A stretch of 64,000 bases of DNA from Haliclystus octoradiatus (Eukaryota; Cnidaria; Staurozoa; Stauromedusae; Haliclystidae), in NCBI GenBank assembly GCA_916610825.1, contig OU744448.1, positions 26,090,174 through 26,154,173 of the forward strand. Direction: 5' to 3'. How positions within the stretch are numbered: position 1 is the first letter of the stretch; every line of letters starts with the position of its first letter. This document shows, piece by piece, positions 45,801 through 58,720 of this stretch. The notes under the pieces were generated by a model. The model did not search any database. It worked only from the letters and a program-made list of their open reading frames with translations, and was not told the origin of the DNA. Position numbers and translations under genes: made by a program.

Positions 45801-48800
45801 CATTGGAGCAGCGTCGATCGGCATCGGATTTAGGTTGGACCAACCATTGGTTTATGGCTGGAATATAGTGCAGATTTGAAAGATGGACCGACCGACATTA
45901 CCAACACTAAACCAACGTCGTACGCCGATGAGAATCAAGCTCCAATCCAACCCTTCAAACGCAGGTTCATATTAGCCCAGATGTACGGTCACGGTAACAA
46001 TTTACAGAATATATACAACAGTACACGGTGTTCAATTTAAAAGCAAATAAAAACAGTTTAATAAGTATACATTCGCAAAAATATTGCAACTAACATGCAT
46101 ATAATAATAATAGTATATAAGTTAAACTCCACATCGTTTTACATAAGAAACACCATGTAAACACCAATAGCATTAAACACTTTATCATAATCAAACTATT
46201 GTTCATCGTTCATGTCTTTTTCGGCCTTTTCTGGTAAATATAGCAGCGACGTTTGTATTCCAGACTCATGTGGCCTTTATAAACAATAATATATAGAAGA
46301 TAATAAAGTCTGATTTCATTCATTACTGAAAACAAAAATGAAGAAGGACAAATAAATAAGAGAATACAGCACAATTTTAATATTAATCATGATAGACTAT
46401 AATGAAATATAAGAGCACACCTTATTATGTCTTGAAGTTTTAAGGCGATCCAGCGATGTTCAGTACACATAGTACGCAAATCTACAAAAAAAACACAAGA
46501 CATTAAACATAATATTTTATCACAAGATAGTCACTAAATAAAATATGATTATTAGCGGTAATAAATCCTAACAAATTTGAAGAGAATATATAGGTATATA
46601 TATAGTTGACTGGACACATAACAAAATGCACATACCTGCCACTTAAAAGAGAGTTTCATCAAAGCTTCCATGGTTGAATGATGCAATCTATATTGGTGGT
46701 CATCTCTGTTCGGCACAATACTTCTATCAATGAAACAATTCAGATTCCATTAAAGTGATGCACAGATATGTGCAGTGATTGCAATTTTAAATCAAACGCT
46801 GAATAATAGTTAAAATGAGAATTTACCATACCTTGACTCTGGTCTTAACTCTGTTTGATTCTTTACGGTATAAAACCAACAATCCATTAAATGAAGTATC
46901 CCATATGAAGATGTCACAGTACAGCAATATAAATCACTTTTACTAATTATATAGCCTCTAATAATTATTTGATTTATTGAGAGTACATCGAATTGATCAA
47001 CGAAAGTTGAAAACCACAGCATATAGTATATTTAAAATAAAACGAGGTAAGATCCTCACAAATCCAATGCTTTGTCGACATTTTATCGACATTATCCTTC
47101 CAGCTAGATAGGTATAGTCACCATATTACCATACACAGCATATGAGATCATAAATTCTCCATTTCGATGAGTCAGATAAGACAGATAAACATTGCCTGCC
47201 GTTAATACAATTAACAAAACGTGGAAAGTCGCGAAAGCGGGAAAAATGAAAAATGAAGTTTTGAAAAGCTTGCTCGAATTGAGGCTCGAGTACTGCATTT
47301 TGATTGGTTAAAGCCAAGGTCGATAAGCGTTCACAGAAAAAGGCATATCCTGTGAAAGAAGTGCGGACGACATAATTGGGTCCAGAGAGGAAATGAAGGC
47401 GAGATTTGACATATTTGATTGGAAACCAATATGGTCTCTATCTTAAATCCGATGACAGAGATACTTCAGTTTCTTTCGTCGGTCTCTATCCTAAAAACAA
47501 TTTAAATCTGATATGCTAATTCATAGCAAAAGTTGTTCGACGCGAATCCAACGAAACGACGTTGGACCAACATTAATCCGAGCATCCGTGTCTGCTGGGT
47601 TCTTTCCTAGAAAGTTTTGAACTCGAAACACAGCTCTGGAAAGAAAAATATGTGTACACTTTTTAAATCCCATCCTGCTGTGTTCACACTTTCCATCATT
47701 TATATAAACGGGGAAAACAATAACATGGCCTAGTTTATGATTATGATTATAGTGGGAAAAACTGTGTAGAGTAATCCTCATGTTCTATTCAAACATGCCT
47801 GTTTTGTTTGCTTGTAGTTTGTCAAAAAGGATTATGTTTCTTTAATTCTGTATTTTTATTCAACGTAAGAAATTTCTATTGTAATTTGCAAGTCAAATAC
47901 ATCCAGTAATAGATTATTTCTACAAAGGTTTTTTCCACTTTATGCATTCTGAGTATAGTATTTGATTCTAACTTACATCGTATTGTCAAAGGGATTGTTG
48001 TTGTTACTCGGCACTGATTTAATAGAGCAGTACATGTGAGGTTTTTTCCATAGTCACTGTGTAATGGTATGTATGGTGAGGCAATAATTCTTCCATCAAT
48101 GGCCAGAAATATTTTATTGACATCTGCATTATATCTTGTGACTTGACATTCAATTACAGTAGGAATACCAGTGTCCAGTATACCAGGCACAGCTATCGCC
48201 AATAAAGGAGAATTTGCTATACATGGAAATAAAATTAGAATGTGCTTTGATGTAGTGTCAGATGTACAAGGGACTCGATGCTTTTATTTATCCTAATGAA
48301 TTGATGCTTACTGCAAAGAGAAATGTGTCAACTAATATCCATCAATTCAAACCAGAAATGCCTTTTCAATGACTTGGAATTTCATGCTTTATTATTTGAT
48401 CATCAAACCGTCGTCAGATGATCGCAAGACCTATGGATGGATATGGGTGTGCCAAATGTGCCAATTACCCAAAATGTTTCAAAAATCCTGTAAAGGCTAC
48501 CCAAACAAAGTTTCAAAAACTTGAAAATGCTACCGAAAAAGTTCCAGGAGAGGACTTTCACATTGGCGATATAAGAGATGATGTCATTTTTTGGGGTACA
48601 ATTTTGGAATATACTTGGTACTTTGTGTGTGTCAAATATTTATCATTGGCTACCCTCTGCATAATTTTTGTATGCAGTGGTGAATCCTGCTTATTATGCT
48701 TTCAGGTGCCCATAGCGCTGATGTAAAATGCCCAATTGGCATATAAACTATTCAACAATTCAGTTGATGGTAAGGTTGGGATATCGTTTCCAGAAAAACT

Positions 48801-51800
48801 TTTAAAAACCTACAAAAAGAACACATATTACCCCCAACCTCACCCTAACGAAAAGAAATTCACAGAAAAATTTCAAACGAGATTCGTTGCACTCTGAATA
48901 CATGTAAACGAGTATGCTGCGTGGGAATTTCTCGTTTTTAACGATGGATTTAAGTGTAGTGAATGTAGCAACAACTATTTTGCATGATGTCTAATTGTGA
49001 CTGAAATTGTGACTGAAATAATTCCCCTATCATTAAATTGAAAACTTTAATTAAAAAGATATGATTGTGATGGTGAACTTCAATGCTTACTATGCCAAAA
49101 TATTGTCAGCTCCGAAAAACACTGTAAAGATCGTAAATCGTATCATTAATCATAAGACTAAACTTTAGCAGATGCTCTGACAAATAGTCAAAAGAAAATA
49201 ACGTAGCAAAATGTTATATTCACTGCACACAAAACCATTGCTCACTCCGAAATAATCCCACGTGGCAATCTCATTTATTTCAAAGCAGAATACAATGGAT
49301 CTTATTTTAAATTTTTTCGTAAATTTCTTTCCATTCTCCGTAAATCTGACGAGGCCTAAATTGTGCTCTGTTCTGCCACTGAACATTTTCGCTTACCTGT
49401 GTTTACCTCATATTATATTACATCCGGGTTACAAATATAACAAATGAGGGAGTGACTAATGACTATCGTAATTGTTTCTTTGCGCAAAGTTGATGGTAAT
49501 TCAGTATTACAATAAATGAATAAATAAATTGATATTCACCATCTTCGTATTTGTTGCATGGGTTCATCTGCTCGATGTTGCTAGGCAACAATTCCTAAAT
49601 GAATCAAAAGTAATAGCTCACTAAATCATCATTGATAGAGACACGCACTTAACATCCAGAACTGTTACTCTAAAGTGTTCTGAGACTGCTTTGTGGTACA
49701 GTGACCAGGGCCTCTAGCACCTATATACACTATAGTTGAAATAGAAATAACTTGAAAAATGGTTGATTTGTCGTTGCTTCAACATCAAATTAAAGAACTT
49801 TCCTGCTGCAGATCCAGCACATTGCTATATGCAGACGCTTTTTCTTCAAAATCGCAAAATTCAAATAAACTCTTACAGATTATAAGTAATTTATAAATAA
49901 TTGTAAAGATTATTTTATTCTAAGCGATACAAAACTTCTTATTAGCTACATTCCAGGTAATTGTAAAGTCTTGCCTGACGATTTTTATTCTCAGACGAGA
50001 AGTTGTAAAGGACCCACACGCTCCTTCTTGAATACTCAAACGCAATGGTGATTAACATTTAACTCCACATAAGGTTTCAATAGAAAAGCAAAGAAATAAG
50101 GTTCAAATTTGATTAGTTTTAACGAGAGAGAGGCTCGGAACCTTTGATTACAGTTGTTTTAGTTGAAACCAACTAGGGTACTATTCGATGATCTGCATTC
50201 TGATTGGCAGCTCAATTGTTCACTATTTTCTCGTAGTGAAGGCTGACAAGTTCCCTCGAAAATCTCAAAAGTTAACAGATTCGCAAATATTTTTGATGAA
50301 CCAATTTCATACGAGAGTCTTATAAATTCCGTCTTCGAGAAAACAAAACAAGAAACAAAATATGAGATGAAGTTGCTTAATGGTAGGCTAATCTTATTTA
50401 ACAATCTTCTCGCAATTTTTTGTCGTTATTTTATTGCAGATTAGTTTGCTAGTGTCAGCTAAAGTTTATAAACAACAAACTTCTATGTTAAATACTGCAA
50501 ACATTTATATATATTTTTAGATACTCAAACTCAATAGCTACTTTGCTTAAGTTTGCTATTTTGTGGAGTTGTATTTTTGTAGCCAGTAATAATTTCCAAC
50601 TGTTTTGTTCTAAAAATCAAATCTGAAACAAGTCAAATTAATTAAAATTCATCCTTCAAATCACGACGCGCTGCAATCGTTATGGATGCCTTTGATAAAT
50701 CTCTGTATTTGAAATTAACTATGCAGGAAGTGAATAAATAGTTGAATTGATTTCTTTTCATATGGTTTGCTTGTACCACTAATTAGTTTCTACTAAAACA
50801 ATTACACAACTCGCCCATGTTGTATCCCGTCCTGAATAGTCACCTCGTCACTATTCGACGGTAGCCAAAATCAGGCTTGTTGTCTAATTGGTAAATAGTT
50901 GGATTTGGATAGAGCACTCAAAATATGTATGCTATTCAGAAATCTGCACACGTCAGAACGAGAGGTAAGCATTTCTCACTCTATGGCTTAATTACGTACT
51001 ATATTTCTCCATCACTTCCACTGCAGATGAGAGCTGATTGTAAAAAAACTGATTACACATTAAATACTAACATGGGTTTAGGACGTGGATTCAAATTAAT
51101 TAGTTTCTAATAGCAGGTTCCTGACCACGAGGCAACGAAAGACTGTCTGAATGTCAGTCCCAATTACGAATATACTCTGCTGGTTAACAAGAATATTTTA
51201 TCATAATACAATATTTTAGAATAAGTTTCGGAAATTCATTTTTTCATCGCGTTGTTCTCTTGTGGAACTCTCTCGCTGAAGAAATTGTCTCGAGCAAAAC
51301 ACTACCCAAATTTAAATCTACAATAGAAAAAATTTATGTTAAAAATGTTACAAAATAGTTTCGTATAATAGTTATGTATATATTATCAAAGTTTTGTAAA
51401 ATGATGCAACCTTTTTATTTGTTTTTTCGAAATCCAATAATTTATTTTTAGAATTTTCAAGGCCACATACAAGTGAGGATACAATTACAAATATCCTCCT
51501 TTGTTTCATTTGCCTTTCAGCCATTTTTCTAAAAATATATACTTACATACATACATACATATGGAACACGAATAACTGATCAATAATTAATACTACCTTA
51601 TAGTCTCGGGGTGTCAGACATAACCACAAAGCTTGACTTAAAATATCATAGTACGTAATTAATTAATAGATCCCTCAACAATACAAATTTGTAAAGTAAT
51701 TGCTAAGGAAATGAATTAAATATAATGCTACAGTTTTCAAAGTCCTGTAAAGTTGCACTCCATAATCTAAAAAAATGATCTAATACTCGGCACATCATTC

Positions 51801-52565
51801 TTGCTTAATTGATTATAGTAATTTTCTCCTTATATGTTAGATAGAATCAAATGTAGGTCTTGAACGATTTCCTTCAGATGTAAAACGTCTCCAGGCAAAG
51901 TATATAGAGGTTTGTCACATGTTCCCAACGAGTTCCCTGAGAATTATTTAAAGAATAGATTGATAATCCAGGTTTTGTATTTTGAATAGATCGTGACCTC
52001 TGGATGTATTGCTATGCCACATCAACATGGCCGATTTGAGAAATCTCTATTATTTATATGGTAACCATATAGTGTTGCACATTAAACTACTCCTGTTTTC
52101 ATTAAAGTTTGAAAATCGATAAAGAAACTTTAGAAATTCATATATAGGGAAACGTTTGAAATCCACCTGGAAAATGTGTACTGCAGAAACAATCTATTTA
52201 TCAATGTAGCATCAGACACAAAGATTTTATAACAAACTCACAAATTCTGTCGTCAATCCTTTGTCAGTTTCAATTTGACCATAGTTAGTACCTTCATCAA
52301 CAGTTGTCAAGAATTCACAAGCAACTGAATAAGGATGATTCAACACCTTTTTTCTCACATACTGACATTTATCTGGGTTCATTAAACAACGAAGGCTGCA
52401 TTGAACTGATGAGGCACCATGAATTAAAGTTGTTTTCTTGTAGAGCCGTGTCTCTTTCTCTTTTCTTTCCATAAAATGTGACTATGTTGCAGTTGTGAAG
52501 GCACCATGATTGAATGCAACAAATGCAATTGCCAGCAAAAGATTATTACTAATCATAGAAACCAT
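42818..52565 (-). CDS. Gene 2: PAN - Ig - fibrinogen-related (FREP-like) protein, five exons, stop in the leader
   Basis: Exons (minus): 52565-52242, 49594-49540, 48216-47977, 44696-44439 and 43074-42818. They total 1134 nt (378 codons), phases as in gene 1, and the linker (55 nt) and first FReD exon (258 nt) have identical lengths in both genes. Exon 1 is nearly identical to gene 1, but CAG has become TAG at 52484-52482 (codon 28), just after the signal peptide. The linker reads L-P-S-N-I-E-Q-M-N-P-C-N-K-Y-E-D. The Ig part has I-E-C-Q and L-T-C-T-A. The FReD has G-W-T-V-V-Q-R-R, G-D-F-W-L-G-L-E, D-R-D-N-D-E, N-C-A-S-H-W-S-G-G-W-W and G-I-N-W-S-S-I. All other exons are open. It is a null allele, a young pseudogene, or uses another start. 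Confidence 0.78.
43075..44438. other. Intron between the FReD exons of gene 2
   Basis: Holds two direct copies of a CGTGC(C/T)GAACCAAA motif (about 43212 and 43388), possibly ends of a small repeat. Nothing else recognised. Confidence 0.4.
45784..47599. mobile_element. Possible DNA transposon with CCCAGCAG ends
   Basis: CCCAGCAGGCA at 45784 and, inverted, CCCAGCAGACA ending at 47599. Next to each end are CCAACATT / GTTGGACCAAC-type blocks facing outwards. No transposase and no clear target duplication were found. It lies in an intron of gene 2. The left end is repeated at 63429 in duplication copy 2. Confidence 0.35.
48217..49539. other. Intron between Ig and linker exons of gene 2
   Basis: A plus-strand frame at 48418-48726 is open but not recognised and lies opposite to the gene. 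Nothing supported. Confidence 0.4.
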
Positions 52566-53589
52566 CTGAAATAATAACAAAGATGTGTCTAAAACTCAAG
52601 TAGAGCAAATTCTATAACGAACTGAGAAAAACAGTATCATGGAGTGTGTTCATATTGAACCGATTAAAAATGCAATTTCAGATGGACAGCTTTAACAAGG
52701 ACAGTAATTTTACGGTCACAGACTTCGATTCATTTAAACGCATATAAATGGGTATGGAGAAAAGAAAGAATCTTGGAAAGACGGTAAACATAGCGTTTGA
52801 GTATAATAGTATAATACTTACTTACTTTTGGTTTATATATTGATTACCGCTCGAGGCTTAAAACTCAATCCAACATTGGGTTTCTATAATTACTCTTATC
52901 ACTATCGTTATTAGTGCTATAGTTTAAATTCGTATCAATAATATTATACGAGATGGAAATGTTAAAATTGATACCGATTCACACACTTTTACTATATCGA
53001 AATTAATAATCTCCAAGTATGAGATCTTCATTGATTTATAGTATTGTGAGCATTCTTACCTTCTTATAGCCCTTCTTTGTTTCTGCTAACTTTCAATTAA
53101 AAATGTTGAATACATTTTATCAATCCATCAACATTTAACGTTATGCCCTTTTCTCGATCGTGTATGATATAAAATGTTCATCTGTTAGACTGTCACGCCC
53201 AAATAAATTAGTTGAGTGCATTACATAGCCAAGCAGGTATTACAATAAGATAAGTCCACCATGTGGTATTTAATCTATTGAAACCAGCTGCATTAACAAC
53301 GAACGAGATATGAATATCTGTAATTGAATTATCTCTCAAATGGGATATCCTGACCCTAATTAAATTGCCTGTGGGAAACAAATCTTTTTACATTTCAAAA
53401 TACTCATTAGGACGTTGTTACGGTTTATGATGACTGTTAGACTTCACGGACCGGGACCGGTTGGCGGAATCAGATGCCAAGAGGAAAACTTGTGCAATGG
53501 TGATTCAAATAATAAATCCACAAGCAGCCTTAAATTCATAACAAAATTTTGCATGGATGCTATTTTTATATTTTCGACACTATAGAGGC

Positions 53590-53620
<31 letters not shown>

Positions 53621-54824
53621 CAATTTTATTTAACACCATTTTTCAACATGTTACGATAATCCATTATAGAGCATTCCAATATTTCATTTGCGAATGCGTT
53701 GTAATTGCTTGGCCTATAAATTATTATAAAATCATATGTGGCTGCTCGTGGGCTTTTTGGTGGGGAGGGCAGGGGGCGAATTCCCCTAAAAAATGTTGTT
53801 TAACCCTCTCCACGAAGCTATGGACTGAAAGCCTCTCCTCTGTTGCTGTAGTATGAATATTCTATTGACTATTCAACTCTATTGACTAAGTTGGCCGATC
53901 TTATTGACATAACAGCGTTGCTTGAAAGCTTATGGGCAAGCGTCTGCCGACAATAGCGTTTAATTCTGCCTTATTAGCGCCTGCGCGTAAACATCTAGTT
54001 CATTAAAACCATTGTTATTTATGGTCAAAGGCGTCCTCTGCTCTTCTTGACGCCACCAAAATAAAAAGCTCTTTGAAAGAATGCTGCTTGCGTCAACCGT
54101 CAACGCTTTGTGTGGAATAACCTCAATATGTATGTGATAAAAGATGTCATCTTTATAAATAGAGCGTCAAACGGTGGAAAACTTTAAAACCATGTTGCTA
54201 AAGCAGATTTCGATACGTAATAATAATTCATTAAACTGTTCGAGAAGTTGGAAATATCAAAATGAGTGAAGGGATAATTCCATGTCATTGAAAGCATGCT
54301 TTCTAAATAGCTATTTGAAATGACAACGAAGGCACTGCCCCGAGTGCCATATGGACGAGCCGCCACTGAAAATCATCAAATGTGATACTGATTGGTTATT
54401 TTTGATTGTTGCGTTAGGAAAAGTAAGCTGTAACATTACGGATTCTGGCTTGAATCTCCAATATGCAACAAACTAACAATAGAGAAAAATGGCGTTCAAG
54501 CCTCATTATCGTGCAAATTTTTTAATGAGAACGAGATCAGCTTTTAAAAACCAAATGCATTTGACCTATTTTGATTAGCATTTTTTTAATCCGTTATATG
54601 TATTAGCACGCCTGTTCAGTACAGTTCATTGACGGATATAGAATTGTTTTATACCTATATTTACTAATGTAACTATAATCTTCTGTTAATCTTGTTGATA
54701 ACGCTGGAGAATTACTATCTAGGTGTCACGGGTGATGTCAATGTCGAAGCAGTGTTGTGTATTTTCAAATATATTCTCTTCCAATCTGGTGGCAGGAATG
54801 TTTATGTTGATGTTCACAGGCTTT

Positions 54825-55934
54825 ATATCAACGATCTATGTTAGCAAAGTTTTACTTTCGACTATATGTTCATCAAAAAGGTGAAATGTCGCCATCAAAT
54901 TTATCTAACTTTCAACCCAAAAGCAGAAAATGAACCAATTTTTTCTAAATCACGCATTGAAGCATGTCTTACTGATGTTGACTCTTGGATGACTTCAAAC
55001 AAATTTTTGCTGAATGGCAGTAAGACTGAATTTCTCCTCTTTCATGCTCGTCATCGACCCTTGCCGCCATTAAGCTCTATTAGTATTGGAGACAGTGACA
55101 TCACAAATTCAACATCAGCTAAAAACATTGGCGTTTGGTTTGATGATATACTATCAATGGATAAACAAGTGAAAGCCATCTGTAAAACTGCATTCTATCA
55201 TCTTCGCAATATAGCCAAGATAAGAAAATATATTTCATTTAAACATTGTGAAATTTTAATTCACTCATTTATATCATCAAGAATAGATCATTGCAATATA
55301 TTACTATCTGGAATTACAAAAGAAAATTTACATAAGATACAATGCGTTCAAAATTCTGCTGCACATGTACTAACTTTCACACAAAAATATGATCATATTA
55401 CACCAATTCTACAAGATCTTCACTTGCTACCTGTAAAACAGCGCATTAAATTCAAAATTTTAATCATCACATATAAAGCATGGTACGGAATGGCACCTAG
55501 TTATTTGACAGAACTATTGCTTCCTCGTATACCAATTAGAACTTTGAGGTCTAAAGATAAAATGCTACTTGTCCAACCAAAATGTCACTTGAAGACCTAC
55601 GGATGTCGATCATTCTCCAACGTAGCGCCATTATTGTGGAATGGTCTCCCATTTGAAATTCGCTGTTGTACATCACTTGAACAATTCAAAACCGAAGTAA
55701 AAACGCATTTGTTCAAAGAGTATTTTAATTTAAATTAAATTAAAACATAATTATCATTCTATTATGCTGTAGATGTTTAACAATGAATCTTACCTTATAC
55801 TTACTTACCTTATATAATTCATTTTGTATATACCTTTTATTTAATTTTATTACTATATAATCCTGTAAAGCGCCATTGGATTCATCAAGAAATGGCACTA
55901 TAAAAATGCATATTATTATTATTATTATTATTAT
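54825..55934 (+). mobile_element. L2-like LINE fragment, copy 2 (290-codon frame open)
   Basis: Duplicate of 37180-38289. Here the frame is open from 54866 to the stop at 55736-55738. It lacks the N-terminal RT catalytic region, so it is still a 5'-truncated, inactive copy. The 3' tail (TAT)n ends at about 55934. Confidence 0.8.
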
Positions 55935-57601
55935 CATGTTCCCAAATGTTTTTAAAGCTATTATGTCATTCCTTGCAGTTCTTCCCTCTACGAGTTTTAT
56001 TTCCTAGCCTGAACATTATATAGGTCTACAATTAATTTTTTTTTTCATTGATCAAACAAGTATTATATTGAACTAACGGTATTGACAGAATTAATAACTA
56101 CTTGCTGTTCAGATTTTAATCAAAATAATGAAAAGCAATTTGTTTCAAAAATGAAAGACAATAGATCTTTTCACCTATCTAAGTGCTGGTCTTTCAGAGT
56201 TTAATGGTTCATCTAGACACACAGGTACTTCTGAAAGTTTTTCTATTTATAGTTATCCTAGTAAATCAATTCAGTATAGCTTGTATTATTTTAAATATCA
56301 TAAATTTTTTTACTTTTTTAAGAAAATCTTTCACAGCTTCAAATAAAACATTTTCGGTCAAGATTCCAATTAGCCTTCTATTTCATCTACCAGCTACATT
56401 ATCAAGATATGAAATTATAAAGAATCTCTAAGTTTTCTGATACAATGATATAAAAAAAATAAAAAATAAATTCTAAACTAGGTCAGAAATTCATGAATTC
56501 ACACCTCAATATCGTTCACTTTATACAAGGTTATCTCTGCACAAATGTTTACATGATTTGCTAATAACGGATTATCTGTATTAATATCTGTACTATTCGG
56601 CCAGTCAGTTGTCATAAATCCAGGACAGCCAGCCCACAAATATCGAAATATGAAATATTTTATTTACAAACATACACAAATAACCGAATAGGTCACATAC
56701 AGGAGTAACCTTGAAAATCAGCTTCAACCAGAGGTGTGATAACGCCTGGATATATATTTTTTTAATTATACTTCAGATGTGAAGAGTTTTTTAGTCATCT
56801 TTTAAGCTGGGTTTCTTTATAGCTGGCAAACAGAATTCGCTGCTTCAAACATCAAAGAAAACTAACCTGGTATATCGTTGATGCAGATTGTCATAAGATA
56901 ATCAATGGAATTTGATATTATTGCTGCTGATCGAGCCATCCTGTTACGATTATTTCAACAAGCCAGTCATCATATGATCAGTTAATTGTTCAAGGCAATT
57001 TGATTCATCCAATTTGTTAATTGATCGGCCTCGTGCCAGTGTATTCCAATAATCCAAATTGTGAAATGTTTTGTCTAGCACAGTGGCATCCAACCTACTA
57101 TTTTGCATTAATGCTGAACGGAACTTGTGAAAGGTTTGAGGGGGATGCTTTGTGAGTCGTGAGAATGATATATAATAATCATATAATAATATTATTCCAT
57201 GTTTAATGTAACAGTTTTGCACGTACGAAGGCACTTAAGAAAACACTTCACCTGTGACATCCAAAGTTTCAATTTTATAGCTTGACTTTTCTCATCCTAG
57301 TAATGACATAAAGAATGATAACATAACGAAGTATAATTTATAAATATGTAACAGCACACAATGCACTATATATTAAGCAATTGGCGCACAGTTTCCTATG
57401 AGCTATTGAGATTTGGCGCACGAGAGGCACGTAAGGAGAAAACGAGTAGGCATCAGTAAATTGCTGACTACCTCGGCGAGTAATTTTCGCCTTCAAGTTT
57501 TCTGCTGAAGTGACTAATGATCTTCCACAATATAAACAGACCTGATTACAAAGTCTGTTTCATTTTAGAAAATGGTTATCACATGCTGTATTTGTATTAC
57601 A

Positions 57602-57784
57602 GGGTTACTGAACGGCAGCCGTGTTTGGGTTCTCTGATACCAACACGCGGGATGTTGGGAGACACGAGAAAGCATCAGAAAAACGAGAGCCCGTAGGGCT
57701 TGTGTTTTTCGCTTTCGAGTGTCTCCCAACATCCTAAGTGTTGGTATCAGAGAACCCAAACACAAGGGTGCCGTGCAGTAACCC
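57602..57784. mobile_element. 183-bp foldback element, copy 2
   Basis: Duplicate of 39954-40136 with better pairing of its arms (GATACCAACAC and GGATGTTGGGAGACA pair where copy 1 has mismatches). Confidence 0.75.
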
Positions 57785-57905
57785 TTTCGTGAAATAAAAC
57801 ATATTTTTATTATTTTTAATCGAATTTAACATAAAAGATTTGACTGATTAGATCAATTTTCTCCTATAAATATTCACGTCTTCGTCATATTTGCCTTTCT
57901 TCGAA

Positions 57906-58720
57906 TCACAGATCCAGAGTTCTACTTTCGAAACACTTTTGACTCTTTCGAACGCTATGATTTTGATCTGTCTTTTTTCTCACTTCTGCTGTGTCGCAAG
58001 CTTTTGCCGGTTTTGTAAGGCATTTTTGTCTCGGAATAACCATCATAACCAAACAAATGATGCAAAGAAGAAGGATGCCTTGAATTATAATACTATATTC
58101 TGAAATATATATCATCAACGATGTTAATAATGCAATTTTTATATTTGCAATTAATTAGAAATTTTGGATGTTTTTTCTCTCATGATGTCTAAGTTGTTTT
58201 GGCTTGCGTGATCCAAACATGGGAGTAAGCCAATTAAATCACTAGAACAGCATTCGAAAATCTATCGAGTTTTACAATCATATTTTTACCACACTCGAGT
58301 AATGTTGAAAGCACTCGTGTTTTCTAACATCTCTCGTGTAGTAAATATGAATACAAACACGACAAGTGCATGGTAGCCCGTTAATACAAAATAAATTGTA
58401 ACTATGTTATTAACATGGACTATTAATAAGAAATGGAATTTACCAAGAGAAAAATTATTTTTTGAATTTTAGATTTTATGCATGAGAATTTGATGCCATG
58501 TATGTAAAGTTACAGAAATTTGGTAAAGGTTTCTTATGTATAAAGTAAGTACCGATTGGGTATGTACGAGGGATTCGATTGAATAAGATACTTCTGGTAA
58601 GTACTTCAGCAAGTTTCGCTAAACAGACCATGCTATTAATAAAGAGATAAACTTACCACATTCAGAATTTTTGTGGGGTTCATGTGGTGGTTTATTGTCG
58701 TTACGGAAAACTCGTTTCAT
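57906..58720 (-). CDS. Small single-pass membrane protein, two exons (copy 2)
   Basis: Exon 1 58720-58657, exon 2 58099-57906; same splice sites, length and stop as 40258-41072. The membrane segment reads I-I-I-Q-G-I-L-L-L here, so one polar residue has entered it. Confidence 0.5.

Larger units (their letters stand above)
31586..46353. repeat. Segmental duplication, copy 1
   Basis: Matches 51239-64000 in the same orientation with roughly one to two changes per 100 bp by eye. The offset is 19653 at the left edge, about 19641 at the PAN exon and about 17647 after 34982, because copy 2 lacks 32983-34982. It covers exon 1 of gene 1, the small membrane-protein gene and the FReD exons of gene 2. 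The right edge is at least 46353, where copy 2 runs off the window. Confidence 0.95.

Noticed and set aside
46460-46720. Two minus-strand blocks joined by GTATGT and TTTTTTGTAG, giving a 25-residue peptide.
   Set aside because: Very short, lies within a candidate transposon and has no support beyond splice-like words.
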